Shown: positions 56,408 to 64,000 of the stretch, one piece after another
Position numbering within the stretch: the first letter of the stretch is position 1
How the letters are laid out: each line of letters starts with the position of its first letter
Assembly (NCBI GenBank): GCA_024636475.1
Contig: JAGXHA010000055.1
Span: 17,818-81,817, forward strand
Direction: 5' to 3'
From: Roseobacter sp.
GTDB taxonomy: Bacteria > Pseudomonadota > Alphaproteobacteria > Rhodobacterales > Rhodobacteraceae
Length of the DNA stretch: 64,000 bases
Made by a program: the position numbers and the translations under genes
The notes under the pieces: model-generated
Database searches by the model: none
The model's input: only the letters and a program-made list of their open reading frames with translations
Told to the model about the DNA's origin: nothing

Positions 56408-57241
56408 ATGAAAACCGTCTCAGAAAATGCAAGCTTCCGTGGCACGCAAGGTGTCTATTCACACGCGTCGGCATCGTGCAAATGCGATATGACCTTTGCC
56501 CTGTTCATGCCCGAAGAGGCCAAGCAAGGCCCTGTGCCCCTGCTATGGTTTTTATCAGGCCTGACCTGCACCCATGAAAACGCGATGACTAAAGCCGGCG
56601 CTCAGGCTTGGGCATCTGAAAATGGTATCGCGGTCGTTTTTCCCGACACCTCCCCCCGCGGTGACGACGTTGCGGATGACGACGCTTATGACCTTGGCGA
56701 AGGAGCTGGGTTTTACGTCAACGCGACCCAAGACCCATGGCAGCCCCATTTCCAGATGTGGAGCTATATCGCCGAGGAGCTGCCCGCCCTGCTGGCAGAG
56801 AATTTTGCGCTCGATATGGATCGACAGGCCATCAGCGGCCACTCGATGGGCGGTCACGGTGCCCTCACGCTCGCCATGAACCTCGAGGGGCGGTTCAAAT
56901 CCGTCTCAGCCTTTGCACCGATTGCAAATCCAACGGCAAGCGACTGGGGTCGCAAGCAGTTAACAGCGTATCTTGGCACGGACGAAACCAAATGGGTGGG
57001 CCATGATGCGACGTTGCTGATGGCTGAAAAGGGTTTCGGCGGGCCGATATTGATCGACCAAGGAACCGATGATCAATTCCTCGATCTGCTCAAACCCGAA
57101 GCCCTGGCAGCGGCAATTGCCAAACGTCGCCAAAACGCGACCTTCCGGATGCAGCCGGGTTACGATCACAGCTATTTCTTCATCTCGACCTTCATGGAAG
57201 ACCATATCGCTTTCCATGCTGACGCGCTTTACGCAGACTGA
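56408..57241 (+). CDS. fghA: S-formylglutathione hydrolase
   Basis: A 277-residue alpha/beta-hydrolase of the esterase D group. The Ser nucleophile is in [12 protein letters not shown], the oxyanion segment [13 protein letters not shown], and the catalytic His is in [12 protein letters not shown]. It completes glutathione-dependent formaldehyde oxidation to formate. The dehydrogenase (adhC/flhA type) is not in this window. GGAG lies eight bases before the ATG at 56408; an in-frame upstream extension reads into the AEC gene. Confidence 0.92.
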   Translation: MKTVSENASFRGTQGVYSHASASCKCDMTFALFMPEEAKQGPVPLLWFLSGLTCTHENAMTKAGAQAWASENGIAVVFPDTSPRGDDVADDDAYDLGEGAGFYVNATQDPWQPHFQMWSYIAEELPALLAENFALDMDRQAISGHSMGGHGALTLAMNLEGRFKSVSAFAPIANPTASDWGRKQLTAYLGTDETKWVGHDATLLMAEKGFGGPILIDQGTDDQFLDLLKPEALAAAIAKRRQNATFRMQPGYDHSYFFISTFMEDHIAFHADALYAD

Positions 57242-57251
57242 TCCGCAGACC

Positions 57252-57701
57252 ATGACAGCCCTTTATATCGATGCAGATGCATGTCCGGTTAAATCCGAGG
57301 CAGAGCGTGTTGCGACCCGCCATAAGATACGCATGTTCATCGTCTCCAACGGCGGGTTGCGGCCCTCGCTAAACCCTCTTGTGGAGAACGTGATTGTATC
57401 AGACGGCCCCGACGTGGCTGACATCTGGATTGCTGAACGCTGTGGTCCGGGTGATGTGGTCGTCACGGGCGATATCCCCCTTGCCGCACGCTGCGTCGAA
57501 GCGGGTGCGCGCGTGCTCAAACATAACGGAGAGGCGCTGACGTCGGCCAATATCGGAAATGTTCTGGCAACGCGCGACCTGATGACGGATCTACGCGCGG
57601 CTGATCCTTTTCGCCAAGGCGGCGGCAAAGGCTTTACAAAGGCAGACCGCTCCCGTTTCCTAGAGGCACTGGAACGCGAAATACGGGCTGCGCAGCGCTA
57701 G
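57252..57701 (+). CDS. YaiI/YqxD (DUF188) family protein
   Basis: A 149-residue protein of the DUF188 family, a PIN-like fold of unknown role. [37 protein letters not shown] and [19 protein letters not shown] are its signatures. The Asp residues ([15 protein letters not shown]) resemble PIN-type nuclease acids. The ATG at 57252 follows fghA by 10 bases, without a strong ribosome site, so coupling is likely. Confidence 0.88.
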   Translation: MTALYIDADACPVKSEAERVATRHKIRMFIVSNGGLRPSLNPLVENVIVSDGPDVADIWIAERCGPGDVVVTGDIPLAARCVEAGARVLKHNGEALTSANIGNVLATRDLMTDLRAADPFRQGGGKGFTKADRSRFLEALEREIRAAQR

Positions 57702-57706
57702 CACTG

Positions 57707-57753
57707 GCCGTTTTCTTCCAAAGAAAACGAACCGGAATTTATGATAAATTCCG
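57707..57753. repeat. Double-hairpin repeat element, copy 2 (inverted)
   Basis: CGTTTTCTT-CCA-AAGAAAACG (57709-57729) is followed by CGGAATTTAT-G-ATAAATTCCG (57733-57753). Read on the minus strand this is the same order of two hairpins as at 33287-33331, with near-identical loops and compensating arm changes. It lies six bases after the DUF188 stop codon and 24 bases before the HAD gene start. Confidence 0.8.
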
Positions 57754-57776
57754 CTCCCAACACAACGGACACTTTC

Positions 57777-58397
57777 ATGAAGCCAACTGTCGTGGTCTTT
57801 GACATCGGAAACGTTCTGCTTGAATGGCACCCTGAACGTTTTTTCGATTCCGTTATCGGGGAAGAGCGCAGAAAGGCGATGTTCGCGCAGGTCGACCTGC
57901 ACGGTATGAACGACCGCGTCGACAGTGGTGAAAACTTCACCGAAACCGTCTATGGCACAGCGGACGCATTTCCCGCGTGGCGTGATGAGATACGCATGTG
58001 GCACGACAGATGGATCGAAATGGCGGCTCCTGTCATCCCTCATTCCTTGCGCTTGATGAAGGCACTCCAATCCAAGGGAATTCCAGTTTTCTCTCTGACT
58101 AATTTTGGCATTCAATCCTACAATCTGGCCGCAAAGCACTACCCGTTCTTGCGTGAGTTTGACCGTGATTTCATCTCTGGGCATTTGGGCATCATCAAAC
58201 CTGATCCCGCCATTTACGCGGCACTCGAAGACCAAAGTGGCATAGCGCCTACCGATCTGATCTTTGCCGATGACCGTGCGGACAACATTGCCGCCGCCGC
58301 CGCCCGTGGATGGAAAACACATTTGTTTACTGGCCCAGAAGGCTGGGGCGCACGCCTTGTCTCTGAAGGGCTTTTGACAACGGAAGAGGCCGCATGA
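57777..58397 (+). CDS. HAD-family hydrolase
   Basis: A 206-residue HAD-IA phosphatase. VVVFDIGNVLLEWHPERFF carries the nucleophilic Asp, VFSLTNFG is motif II, and GIIKPDPAIYA and IFADDRADNIAAAAARGW are motifs III and IV. It resembles YihX-type sugar phosphatases. It overlaps the ornithine-cyclodeaminase-like gene by four bases. I chose the ATG at 57777, after the repeat element. Confidence 0.87.
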   Translation: MKPTVVVFDIGNVLLEWHPERFFDSVIGEERRKAMFAQVDLHGMNDRVDSGENFTETVYGTADAFPAWRDEIRMWHDRWIEMAAPVIPHSLRLMKALQSKGIPVFSLTNFGIQSYNLAAKHYPFLREFDRDFISGHLGIIKPDPAIYAALEDQSGIAPTDLIFADDRADNIAAAAARGWKTHLFTGPEGWGARLVSEGLLTTEEAA

Positions 58398-59314
58398 GCA
58401 AAATCGACATTATCCCGTTTACCGAAGGTGAGGCGTTGCTGGATTGGATCGGCCTGACCGACGCCTTAGCCGCTGGCCATGACCTCCCAAAAGCCGAAAT
58501 CGCGGACACGTTCTTGTATCGCGACAAGGATACCTTGCTGAACCGTGCCGCGTGGATCGACGGATTGGGCCTCGCGGTAAAATCTGCAACTGTCTTTCCC
58601 GGCAACCCGGCGAAGGGTGATCCAATGGTGAACGGTGGCGTTTCGCTTTACGCAGATGGCAACGGATTTCTTGAAGCCATGGTGGATTTCCATCTTGTGA
58701 CCAAATGGAAAACCGCAGGAGACAGCCTGCTTGCCGCGCGCAAATTGGCCCGGAAGGACAGTCACAATATCCTGATCGTCGGCGCAGGCACGCAAGGCCG
58801 TGGCCTTCACGCGGCCTATGCTGCGGCCTTTCCAGATGCGCGCTTTACCATCTGGAACCGCACGCCAGCCAACGCCAAAGCCATGGCAGCCGAAATCCCG
58901 GACCTTGCGATCGCCGAAGACCTTGAGACCGCCGTGCGCGGTGCAGACATCATCACGTCTGCCACCATGTCCACCCAACCTTTGATCTTTGGTGATTGGC
59001 TTCAACCGGGTCAGCATGTGGATTTGATCGGGGCTTACCGCCCGGACATGCGAGAAGTAGACGATACCGCGCTGACCCGTGCGCGTCTCTTTGTCGACAG
59101 CCTGGATACGACGGTTGATCATATCGGTGAGTTAAAGATTCCAATCGCTCAGGGTGTCATCAAGCGCGAAACCATTGTCGCCGATTACTACGATCTGGCC
59201 AGGTTCACGCGCACGTCGGATGACGAGATTACGATTTTCAAGAACGGCGGCGGCGCACATCTCGATTTGATGACAAGTCGTTATATTCTTGATCGTTGGC
59301 GCGCCCATCAGTGA
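58394..59314 (+). CDS. Ornithine cyclodeaminase / mu-crystallin family protein
   Basis: A 306-residue NAD-dependent protein with VGAGTQGRGLHAAYA as the Rossmann motif, LAVKSATVFPGNPAKG near the substrate site and RAHQ at the end. Members include ornithine cyclodeaminase, alanine dehydrogenase and ketimine reductase, so the substrate is open. It is the middle gene of a HAD - OCD - alpha/beta hydrolase run with four-base overlaps. Confidence 0.87.
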   Translation: MSKIDIIPFTEGEALLDWIGLTDALAAGHDLPKAEIADTFLYRDKDTLLNRAAWIDGLGLAVKSATVFPGNPAKGDPMVNGGVSLYADGNGFLEAMVDFHLVTKWKTAGDSLLAARKLARKDSHNILIVGAGTQGRGLHAAYAAAFPDARFTIWNRTPANAKAMAAEIPDLAIAEDLETAVRGADIITSATMSTQPLIFGDWLQPGQHVDLIGAYRPDMREVDDTALTRARLFVDSLDTTVDHIGELKIPIAQGVIKRETIVADYYDLARFTRTSDDEITIFKNGGGAHLDLMTSRYILDRWRAHQ

Positions 59315-60234
59315 TCTGGCTGTTTCTGCTTCTGGTGGCCGCCCTTGTCACGCCAATTCTGATTGAACACTATCGTTTGACCATGAATGATGTGGCACGC
59401 GGCAGTGCGCCGGGGCAGTTTGCGGAACTCAGCAAGGGCGTCACTCACTGTGAATGGACGGGCCCTGCCAACGGCAAGATCGCCGTCTGTATCCATGGCC
59501 TGACAACCCCCAGTTTCGTCTGGCGCAGCGTTGCAAAAGGCTTGGTGCTGATGGGTTACAGGACGCTGATCTATGATCTTTATGGCCGTGGCTATTCTGA
59601 CCGCCCAACCGGCATTCAGGACAGGGCGTTCTTCCTAAACCAGCTTGAAGAGTTGCTGGAGCGTGAAGGTGTGAGAGATGGAATCACTGTGCTTGGCTAT
59701 TCAATGGGGGGCTCTATCGCGACATGTTTTGCTGCAGCGTCACCAGAACGGGTCGAACGGCTTATCCTGCTTGCGCCCGCAGGCATGGGATTGGCGCAGA
59801 ACAAGCTGATGGATTTCATCGCAAAAACGCCTTTGATTGGGGACTGGCTGATGCTGGCACTGTTCCCGCGCGTGTTTCGCAAAGGCATCAGGGCAGAAGA
59901 AAAGCAAGCCGCCAGCGTCCCGCAGGTCCATGAAATGCAAGCCATGCAATTGGAGTACAAACGCTATGTCGCGGCGGTTCTGGCCAGCCGTCGCGGAATA
60001 CTTTCCGACGTCTTGCGCGACGAACACCGGGCCATCCAAACCGCCCAAATCCCGGTCTTTGCGATCTGGGGGGATGATGATCAGGTCATTCCGCGCTCGG
60101 CCATTGGTTCGCTTGCCGAATGGAACCGAAAGGCAGAACATGCAATAATCCCCGAAGCTGGACACGGCCTGCCCTACACCCACGCTAAAAAGGTGCTGGA
60201 ACTGATCCAGAACCACCTGCGCGCGGCGCGCTAG
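59311..60234 (+). CDS. Alpha/beta hydrolase
   Basis: A 307-residue alpha/beta hydrolase with an N-terminal membrane helix (about 2-18). The oxyanion segment is CIHGLTTPSFVW, the nucleophile Ser is in VLGYSMGGSIA, the acid in AIWGDDDQVIP and the His in EAGHGLPY. GTG at 59311 overlaps the upstream stop (GTGA); an in-frame TTG lies five codons earlier. It converges on and overlaps the MFS gene by four bases. Confidence 0.87.
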   Translation: MIWLFLLLVAALVTPILIEHYRLTMNDVARGSAPGQFAELSKGVTHCEWTGPANGKIAVCIHGLTTPSFVWRSVAKGLVLMGYRTLIYDLYGRGYSDRPTGIQDRAFFLNQLEELLEREGVRDGITVLGYSMGGSIATCFAAASPERVERLILLAPAGMGLAQNKLMDFIAKTPLIGDWLMLALFPRVFRKGIRAEEKQAASVPQVHEMQAMQLEYKRYVAAVLASRRGILSDVLRDEHRAIQTAQIPVFAIWGDDDQVIPRSAIGSLAEWNRKAEHAIIPEAGHGLPYTHAKKVLELIQNHLRAAR

Positions 60235-61499
60235 GCGGTTACCAAACCCTCTAGACGTTTCTCGCGGATCGGAAGATGAACCAACGCGCTGAACGCGCCA
60301 ACTGCGACGCCGATCCACCACACCGCAGTATATCCACCATAAACATCATAAAGCCGGCCCCCCAGCCAAACTCCCATAAAACTTCCCAACTGGTGGCTGA
60401 AAAAGACGATACCATAAAGCGTCCCCATATAGCGCAGTCCGTAGATATGCGCGACAAGGCCACTTGTCAGGGGCACCGTCGCCAGCCAAAGCGATCCCAT
60501 TCCGATCGAAAAGAAAATAACCGACACCGGTGTGATTGGCATCAGGATAAAGACCGCTGATATCACTGTCCGGGCAGTATAAATGCCCGCGAGCAGGTAC
60601 TTTTTAGAATAGCGCTTGCCCGCCCAGCCAGCCAGCAGTGTTCCTGCGATATTGGCCAGTCCGATCAGTGAGATTGCCACCGCCCCCAAGGCCGAGGTCG
60701 TCGTTATGCCAATATTGTGCAAGACCCCACCTGCAAGGATTGGCCCGCAAAGCTCTGTCACGAAAGCAGGGAAATGTGCCGTGATGAAAGCCAGCTGATA
60801 GCCACACGAAAAGAATCCAATGAAGATCAAGGTGAAAGACGGATCTTTGAACGCCTTCACCAGAATCTGCCCCAATGTTTCTTCCAGCTCCGCCTTGCTG
60901 GCGAGGGCAGGCGCACGCATTAAAGGCAGCGTCAGGATCATCGCAAGGATCGCCCCCGCAAACACGATGAATGTGCTTTGCCACGTCAAAAAGCCCAGCA
61001 TCCACTCTGCCAAAGGCGCACCAAAAACCTGGCCCGCACTGCCTGCTGCCGTTGCAATGGCCAACGACATAGATCGGTTTTCAGCTGTTGCAGCGCGGCC
61101 GACAACGGCCAGAATCACGCCAAACCCCGTGCCTGCGATGCCAAAACCCACCAGCCACGCGTAGGTTTGATGTTCAATCGGCGAAACCGACTGCGCAGAC
61201 AGAACCAAACCAACCGCGTAGACGATGGAGCCGAGGACAATTGCCCGTCGGTCTCCGATCTTTTCAGCCAATGCGCCAAAAATCGGCTGACCGATCCCCC
61301 AAGCGAGGTTCTGAATCGCAATCGCCAAGGAAAACTCGCTTCGCAGCCAACCAAATTCCGACGCAATCGGGATTTGGAACACCCCAAAGGACGCACGCAC
61401 CGCAAAGCTCACCATAATGATCAAACAGCCGACGATCAGAACTGGTGTGAAAATGGACGAGGGTTTTTCCAAGTCAGGACTCTCCAAGAGATGCAGCAA
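60231..61499 (-). CDS. MFS transporter
   Basis: A 422-residue twelve-helix major facilitator of the oxalate/formate-antiporter-like or monocarboxylate group. The loop 2-3 is FGALAEKIGDRRAIVLG, and the central loop runs about residues 205-235. The start appears to be TTG at 61499 with AGG upstream; no in-frame ATG lies near the family N-terminus. The substrate is unknown. It is divergent from zapE across 95 bases. Confidence 0.85.
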   Translation of the reverse strand: MLHLLESPDLEKPSSIFTPVLIVGCLIIMVSFAVRASFGVFQIPIASEFGWLRSEFSLAIAIQNLAWGIGQPIFGALAEKIGDRRAIVLGSIVYAVGLVLSAQSVSPIEHQTYAWLVGFGIAGTGFGVILAVVGRAATAENRSMSLAIATAAGSAGQVFGAPLAEWMLGFLTWQSTFIVFAGAILAMILTLPLMRAPALASKAELEETLGQILVKAFKDPSFTLIFIGFFSCGYQLAFITAHFPAFVTELCGPILAGGVLHNIGITTTSALGAVAISLIGLANIAGTLLAGWAGKRYSKKYLLAGIYTARTVISAVFILMPITPVSVIFFSIGMGSLWLATVPLTSGLVAHIYGLRYMGTLYGIVFFSHQLGSFMGVWLGGRLYDVYGGYTAVWWIGVAVGAFSALVHLPIREKRLEGLVTA

Positions 61500-61594
61500 C
61501 GTACCTGCACTTGAAGGCGTGTCAATTGGGCTTGAGCGAAGTGGACAAGTGCCCCCTTCTTTTCAAATGCATTGCCAAACTGTAAGTCATCTTC

Positions 61595-62653
61595 ATGACT
61601 GATTTGCACACCCTTTACGAAGAACATGTTGCTGACGGCAGGCTGACCCCTGATCCCGCACAAGAAGCCGTCCTGTCAGAGTTTGACAGAATTCGTACGG
61701 CCTTGATGTACCCCGAAAAGAAAGGGTTCTTCAAACGCGCCCCAGAGCCGCCAAAAGGTCTTTATCTTTGGGGTGGTGTAGGACGTGGCAAATCAATGCT
61801 GATGGACATGTTCGCCAAAAATATGGGCGATGTCCCAACGCGGCGCGTGCATTTTCATGCCTTCATGCAAGAAATTCATTCCGCAATGCATGAAGCCCGC
61901 AAGACCGGTGTGGACGACGCGATTGCACCGGTCGCAGCACAGGTGGCAGCGTCCGTCAAAGTGCTGGCGTTCGACGAAATGCAAATCAGCGATATCACAG
62001 ATGCCATGATTGTAGGGCGTTTGTTTCAAGCACTTTTTGCGGCGGGCGTAGTGGTCGTGACCACTTCAAACCGGGTTCCCGATGATCTGTACAAAGATGG
62101 TTTGAACCGTGAGATATTCCTGCCCTTTATCGAACTTATCAAAGAGAAAATGACCGTCTGGGAACTGACCAGCCCGCGTGATTACCGTCAGGATCGGCTG
62201 GCGGGGTCACAGTCTTATTTCACGCCGGTAAATTCCGAAAGCCGCGCGGCTATGAATGCGGTTTGGAACGATTTAACCGGAGGGTCCGGCGAAGAGTTAA
62301 AGTTGCGCGTAAAGGGGCGCGATGTCGTTATTCCGCAATATCGCAATGGCGTTGCGCGCGCTGATTTTCATGCGCTTTGCGGGCAACCCTTAGGGGCGGC
62401 TGATTATCTGGCCCTCGCCGAGGCGGCCCGTGTCTTGTTGCTGGATGATGTCCCCACTTTGGGCAGAAGCAACTTTAACGAGGCCAAGCGGTTCGTGACT
62501 TTGATTGACGCATTATACGAGGCAAAAGTCCGTCTGATCTGCTCTGCCTCCGCCAGCCCCGAAATGTTGTATCTTGAGGGCGAAGGCACATTTGAGTTTG
62601 AGCGCACGGCGTCGCGCCTACGTGAGATGCAAGCGGAAGGCTGGGGCACCTAA
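61595..62653 (+). CDS. zapE: Cell division protein ZapE (AFG1-like ATPase)
   Basis: A 352-residue AFG1-type ATPase. Walker A is LYLWGGVGRGKSMLMD, Walker B VLAFDEMQISD, and TTSNRVPDDLYKDGL is the sensor. In E. coli ZapE associates with the Z ring and is needed under low oxygen. It ends overlapping the end of the LysM protein gene on the other strand by four bases. Confidence 0.9.
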   Translation: MTDLHTLYEEHVADGRLTPDPAQEAVLSEFDRIRTALMYPEKKGFFKRAPEPPKGLYLWGGVGRGKSMLMDMFAKNMGDVPTRRVHFHAFMQEIHSAMHEARKTGVDDAIAPVAAQVAASVKVLAFDEMQISDITDAMIVGRLFQALFAAGVVVVTTSNRVPDDLYKDGLNREIFLPFIELIKEKMTVWELTSPRDYRQDRLAGSQSYFTPVNSESRAAMNAVWNDLTGGSGEELKLRVKGRDVVIPQYRNGVARADFHALCGQPLGAADYLALAEAARVLLLDDVPTLGRSNFNEAKRFVTLIDALYEAKVRLICSASASPEMLYLEGEGTFEFERTASRLREMQAEGWGT

Positions 62654-63345
62654 AGCCCCGGAATTTCGACCATTTGACCAACCTGTGCTTCAGCCATCCG
62701 CGCAATGGAGCCATTCGCATCCGCAATCCGCATATGGTCAAGAGGATCGCCGTAATAGGCCAATGACAAGCCAACTAAGCTATCAGACAGGCGCAACAAA
62801 TGTTGTTGAGAAGGAGAAGCCGCCGGCTGTGCCGTTGGCTCTGCCTGTTTCGCAGCGACAAGCACGGACTGAAGCAAGCTTTTCGTATCCAACCGGCCTG
62901 AAAGTGTCATCAGCGCCAAAGGGATTTGGAAATCACCTTTGGCAGCAGCGCTGTTTAACAGAGAATCGATATAGGCATCAGATTTTTCGCTGCCAATTGC
63001 CCAAAGCAGATAGGATTCCAGAACACGGCCTTTGGAAATATCACCAAAACCACCCACAACTTGGCGAACCAACCCCGACATGTCCGTCTCGGGATCCGCA
63101 GACAGGCTATGCAGGCGGGCTGCTGGCGTCTGCTTGGCCGGTCGGGATGCAGTAATTGGCTGTTGCGGCAAAACCGCAGGTAACTCGGTTTGTGAAATTG
63201 CCGACAGCTTTGGCACAGGTGCCGTATGATACGGAACGCGGCCTTGATCCAGAACGAAAACCAGGCATGCGAAAATCACCATCAAACAAAACAGTGCAAT
63301 CAAAACAGACTGAGTAGTACTTTGGCCTTCTTGTCTATTTTTCAT
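62650..63345 (-). CDS. Single-pass membrane protein with a C-terminal LysM-like domain
   Basis: A 231-residue protein. A membrane helix spans about 13-36, followed by a Pro/Ala-rich periplasmic linker, a helical region (about 85-165) and a degenerate LysM-like end (DSLVGLSLAYYGDPLDHMRI ... GQMVEIPGL). So it is probably tied to the inner membrane with a peptidoglycan-binding tail. I recall proteins of this type beside folC in Rhodobacterales but not a function. GGGGG lies eight bases before the ATG at 63345. Confidence 0.7.
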   Translation of the reverse strand: MKNRQEGQSTTQSVLIALFCLMVIFACLVFVLDQGRVPYHTAPVPKLSAISQTELPAVLPQQPITASRPAKQTPAARLHSLSADPETDMSGLVRQVVGGFGDISKGRVLESYLLWAIGSEKSDAYIDSLLNSAAAKGDFQIPLALMTLSGRLDTKSLLQSVLVAAKQAEPTAQPAASPSQQHLLRLSDSLVGLSLAYYGDPLDHMRIADANGSIARMAEAQVGQMVEIPGL

Positions 63346-63442
63346 CAAATCGACCCCCAATGAGCAAAGGAAACTACCTTTGAACCTTAGAGGCGCAAAA
63401 ACCTACAAATCGTAAATCGGACCCGCTTAAGAAATGAAAATT

Positions 63443-64000
63443 CTAACCGTTTTCACGCAAAACGCCGCCAGCTAAATACAGTGATCCACAGATCAAAACC
63501 CGCGCCACGGGATCATCTGCAACGATCGACGCCAGTGCCATCGCAACCGTGGGCGCTTCATCAGCCTTCATACCGACAGCACGCGCAGCGCTCGCAGTTT
63601 GATGTGCCGGCAAAGTTGCGGCCTCTCCGGGGATGGACACGGCAACCAACCTTTCCGAATGCGCTGCAAGAGGGCGTAGGTAGCCACCAATGTCTTTGGT
63701 ATTCAGCATCCCGCAGATCAGATAGGTCGGGCGCTTGGGCATGGTTTCCAACAGCCCTGCTATGGCTTCGCCAGCGGCCGGGTTATGGCCCCCATCCAAC
63801 CAAAGCTCTGCCTGTCCGGCGATATCCACCAAAGGTCCGGTTTTCAGGCGTTGCATACGGGCGGGCCATTCGGCGCGTGTTACTGCCGCCTCGCAATGAT
63901 CATCCGCAATGCCAAGCTGGCGCAAGGTTGCAAGGGCAGCACCCGCGTTGTTGATCTGATGCCCTCCCAGCAGATTGGGCAAAGGCAGGTCAAGCAAACC
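63443..64000 (-). CDS. folC: Folylpolyglutamate synthase / dihydrofolate synthase, C-terminal part (runs off the window)
   Basis: The last ~185 residues of FolC. LLGGHQINNAGAALATLRQL, VRAEWPARMQ-type RAEWPARMQRL, ELWLDGGHNPAAGEAI and CGSLYLAGGVLREN match the Mur-ligase C-terminal fold of FolC. It adds glutamate to folates. The frame is open to base 64000, so the N-terminal two thirds lie off the right edge. Confidence 0.9.
   Translation of the reverse strand, partial: GLLDLPLPNLLGGHQINNAGAALATLRQLGIADDHCEAAVTRAEWPARMQRLKTGPLVDIAGQAELWLDGGHNPAAGEAIAGLLETMPKRPTYLICGMLNTKDIGGYLRPLAAHSERLVAVSIPGEAATLPAHQTASAARAVGMKADEAPTVAMALASIVADDPVARVLICGSLYLAGGVLRENG

Overview
The window is chromosomal DNA of an alphaproteobacterium, most likely a marine Rhodobacterales (Roseobacter group) strain. 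This rests on gene content and order: a mutY / DUF721 / dsbA-like block, a cysQ - DUF4170 - waaA - lpxK block, a CcrM-type methyltransferase next to rnhB, a Trm112 / LON-domain / CnoX / exonuclease III block, DUF3576, DUF2125 and DUF2794 proteins, a small OmpC-like porin, and an Irr-type iron-control box in front of mbfA. I could not run a search, so the genus is open. Genes are dense on both strands, with many 1-4 base overlaps. I see no tRNA, rRNA, CRISPR array, insertion sequence or prophage.

Layout. 0-8.8 kb: gamma-glutamyltransferase, HspQ, an AEC carrier with a broken 3' end, a lytic transglycosylase, LolA, FtsK and an aminotransferase. 8.9-18.6 kb: amidase, UbiH-type hydroxylase, the Trm112-LON-CnoX-XthA block, an OmpR-type regulator, RibA, a YkuD protein, a YggS protein and a porin. 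18.8-25.3 kb: DUF3576 lipoprotein, then leuS-lptE-holA-GST, then a flavoprotein. 25.3-33.3 kb: a 24-residue lipoprotein, enoyl-CoA hydratase with SDR, DUF2125, and pmbA-cysQ-DUF4170-waaA-lpxK, which supplies the Kdo and lipid A steps of LPS synthesis. 33.3-41.9 kb: CoA-transferase, DsbA, DUF721, MutY, AlkB alkane hydroxylase, CcrM, RnhB and several uncharacterised envelope proteins. 42-49.7 kb: HpaI-type aldolase with an MFS carrier, Asd, the carboxynorspermidine pair, a membrane PIN/NYN ribonuclease, carbonic anhydrase and an Hpt-like protein. 49.8-64 kb: leucyl aminopeptidase, NlpC/P60, DUF2794, paaI-paaK, mbfA, a second AEC carrier, fghA, a DUF188 protein, HAD, ornithine-cyclodeaminase-like protein, alpha/beta hydrolase, MFS, ZapE, a LysM protein and the 3' part of folC.

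Most of the window is housekeeping. The points most worth a second look are: an Irr-type box that overlaps the probable -10 of mbfA; an uncharacterised two-helix membrane protein whose cytoplasmic tail looks like an OmpR-type winged helix, overlapping a small secreted protein; a membrane-anchored Zc3h12a-like ribonuclease; a secreted protein with an exact 33-residue Cys-pair repeat; a double-hairpin repeat present twice; a four-hairpin GC-rich element; paired GANTC sites upstream of ccrM; and several very small genes or RNAs. No single locus looks like a defence or secondary-metabolite system.
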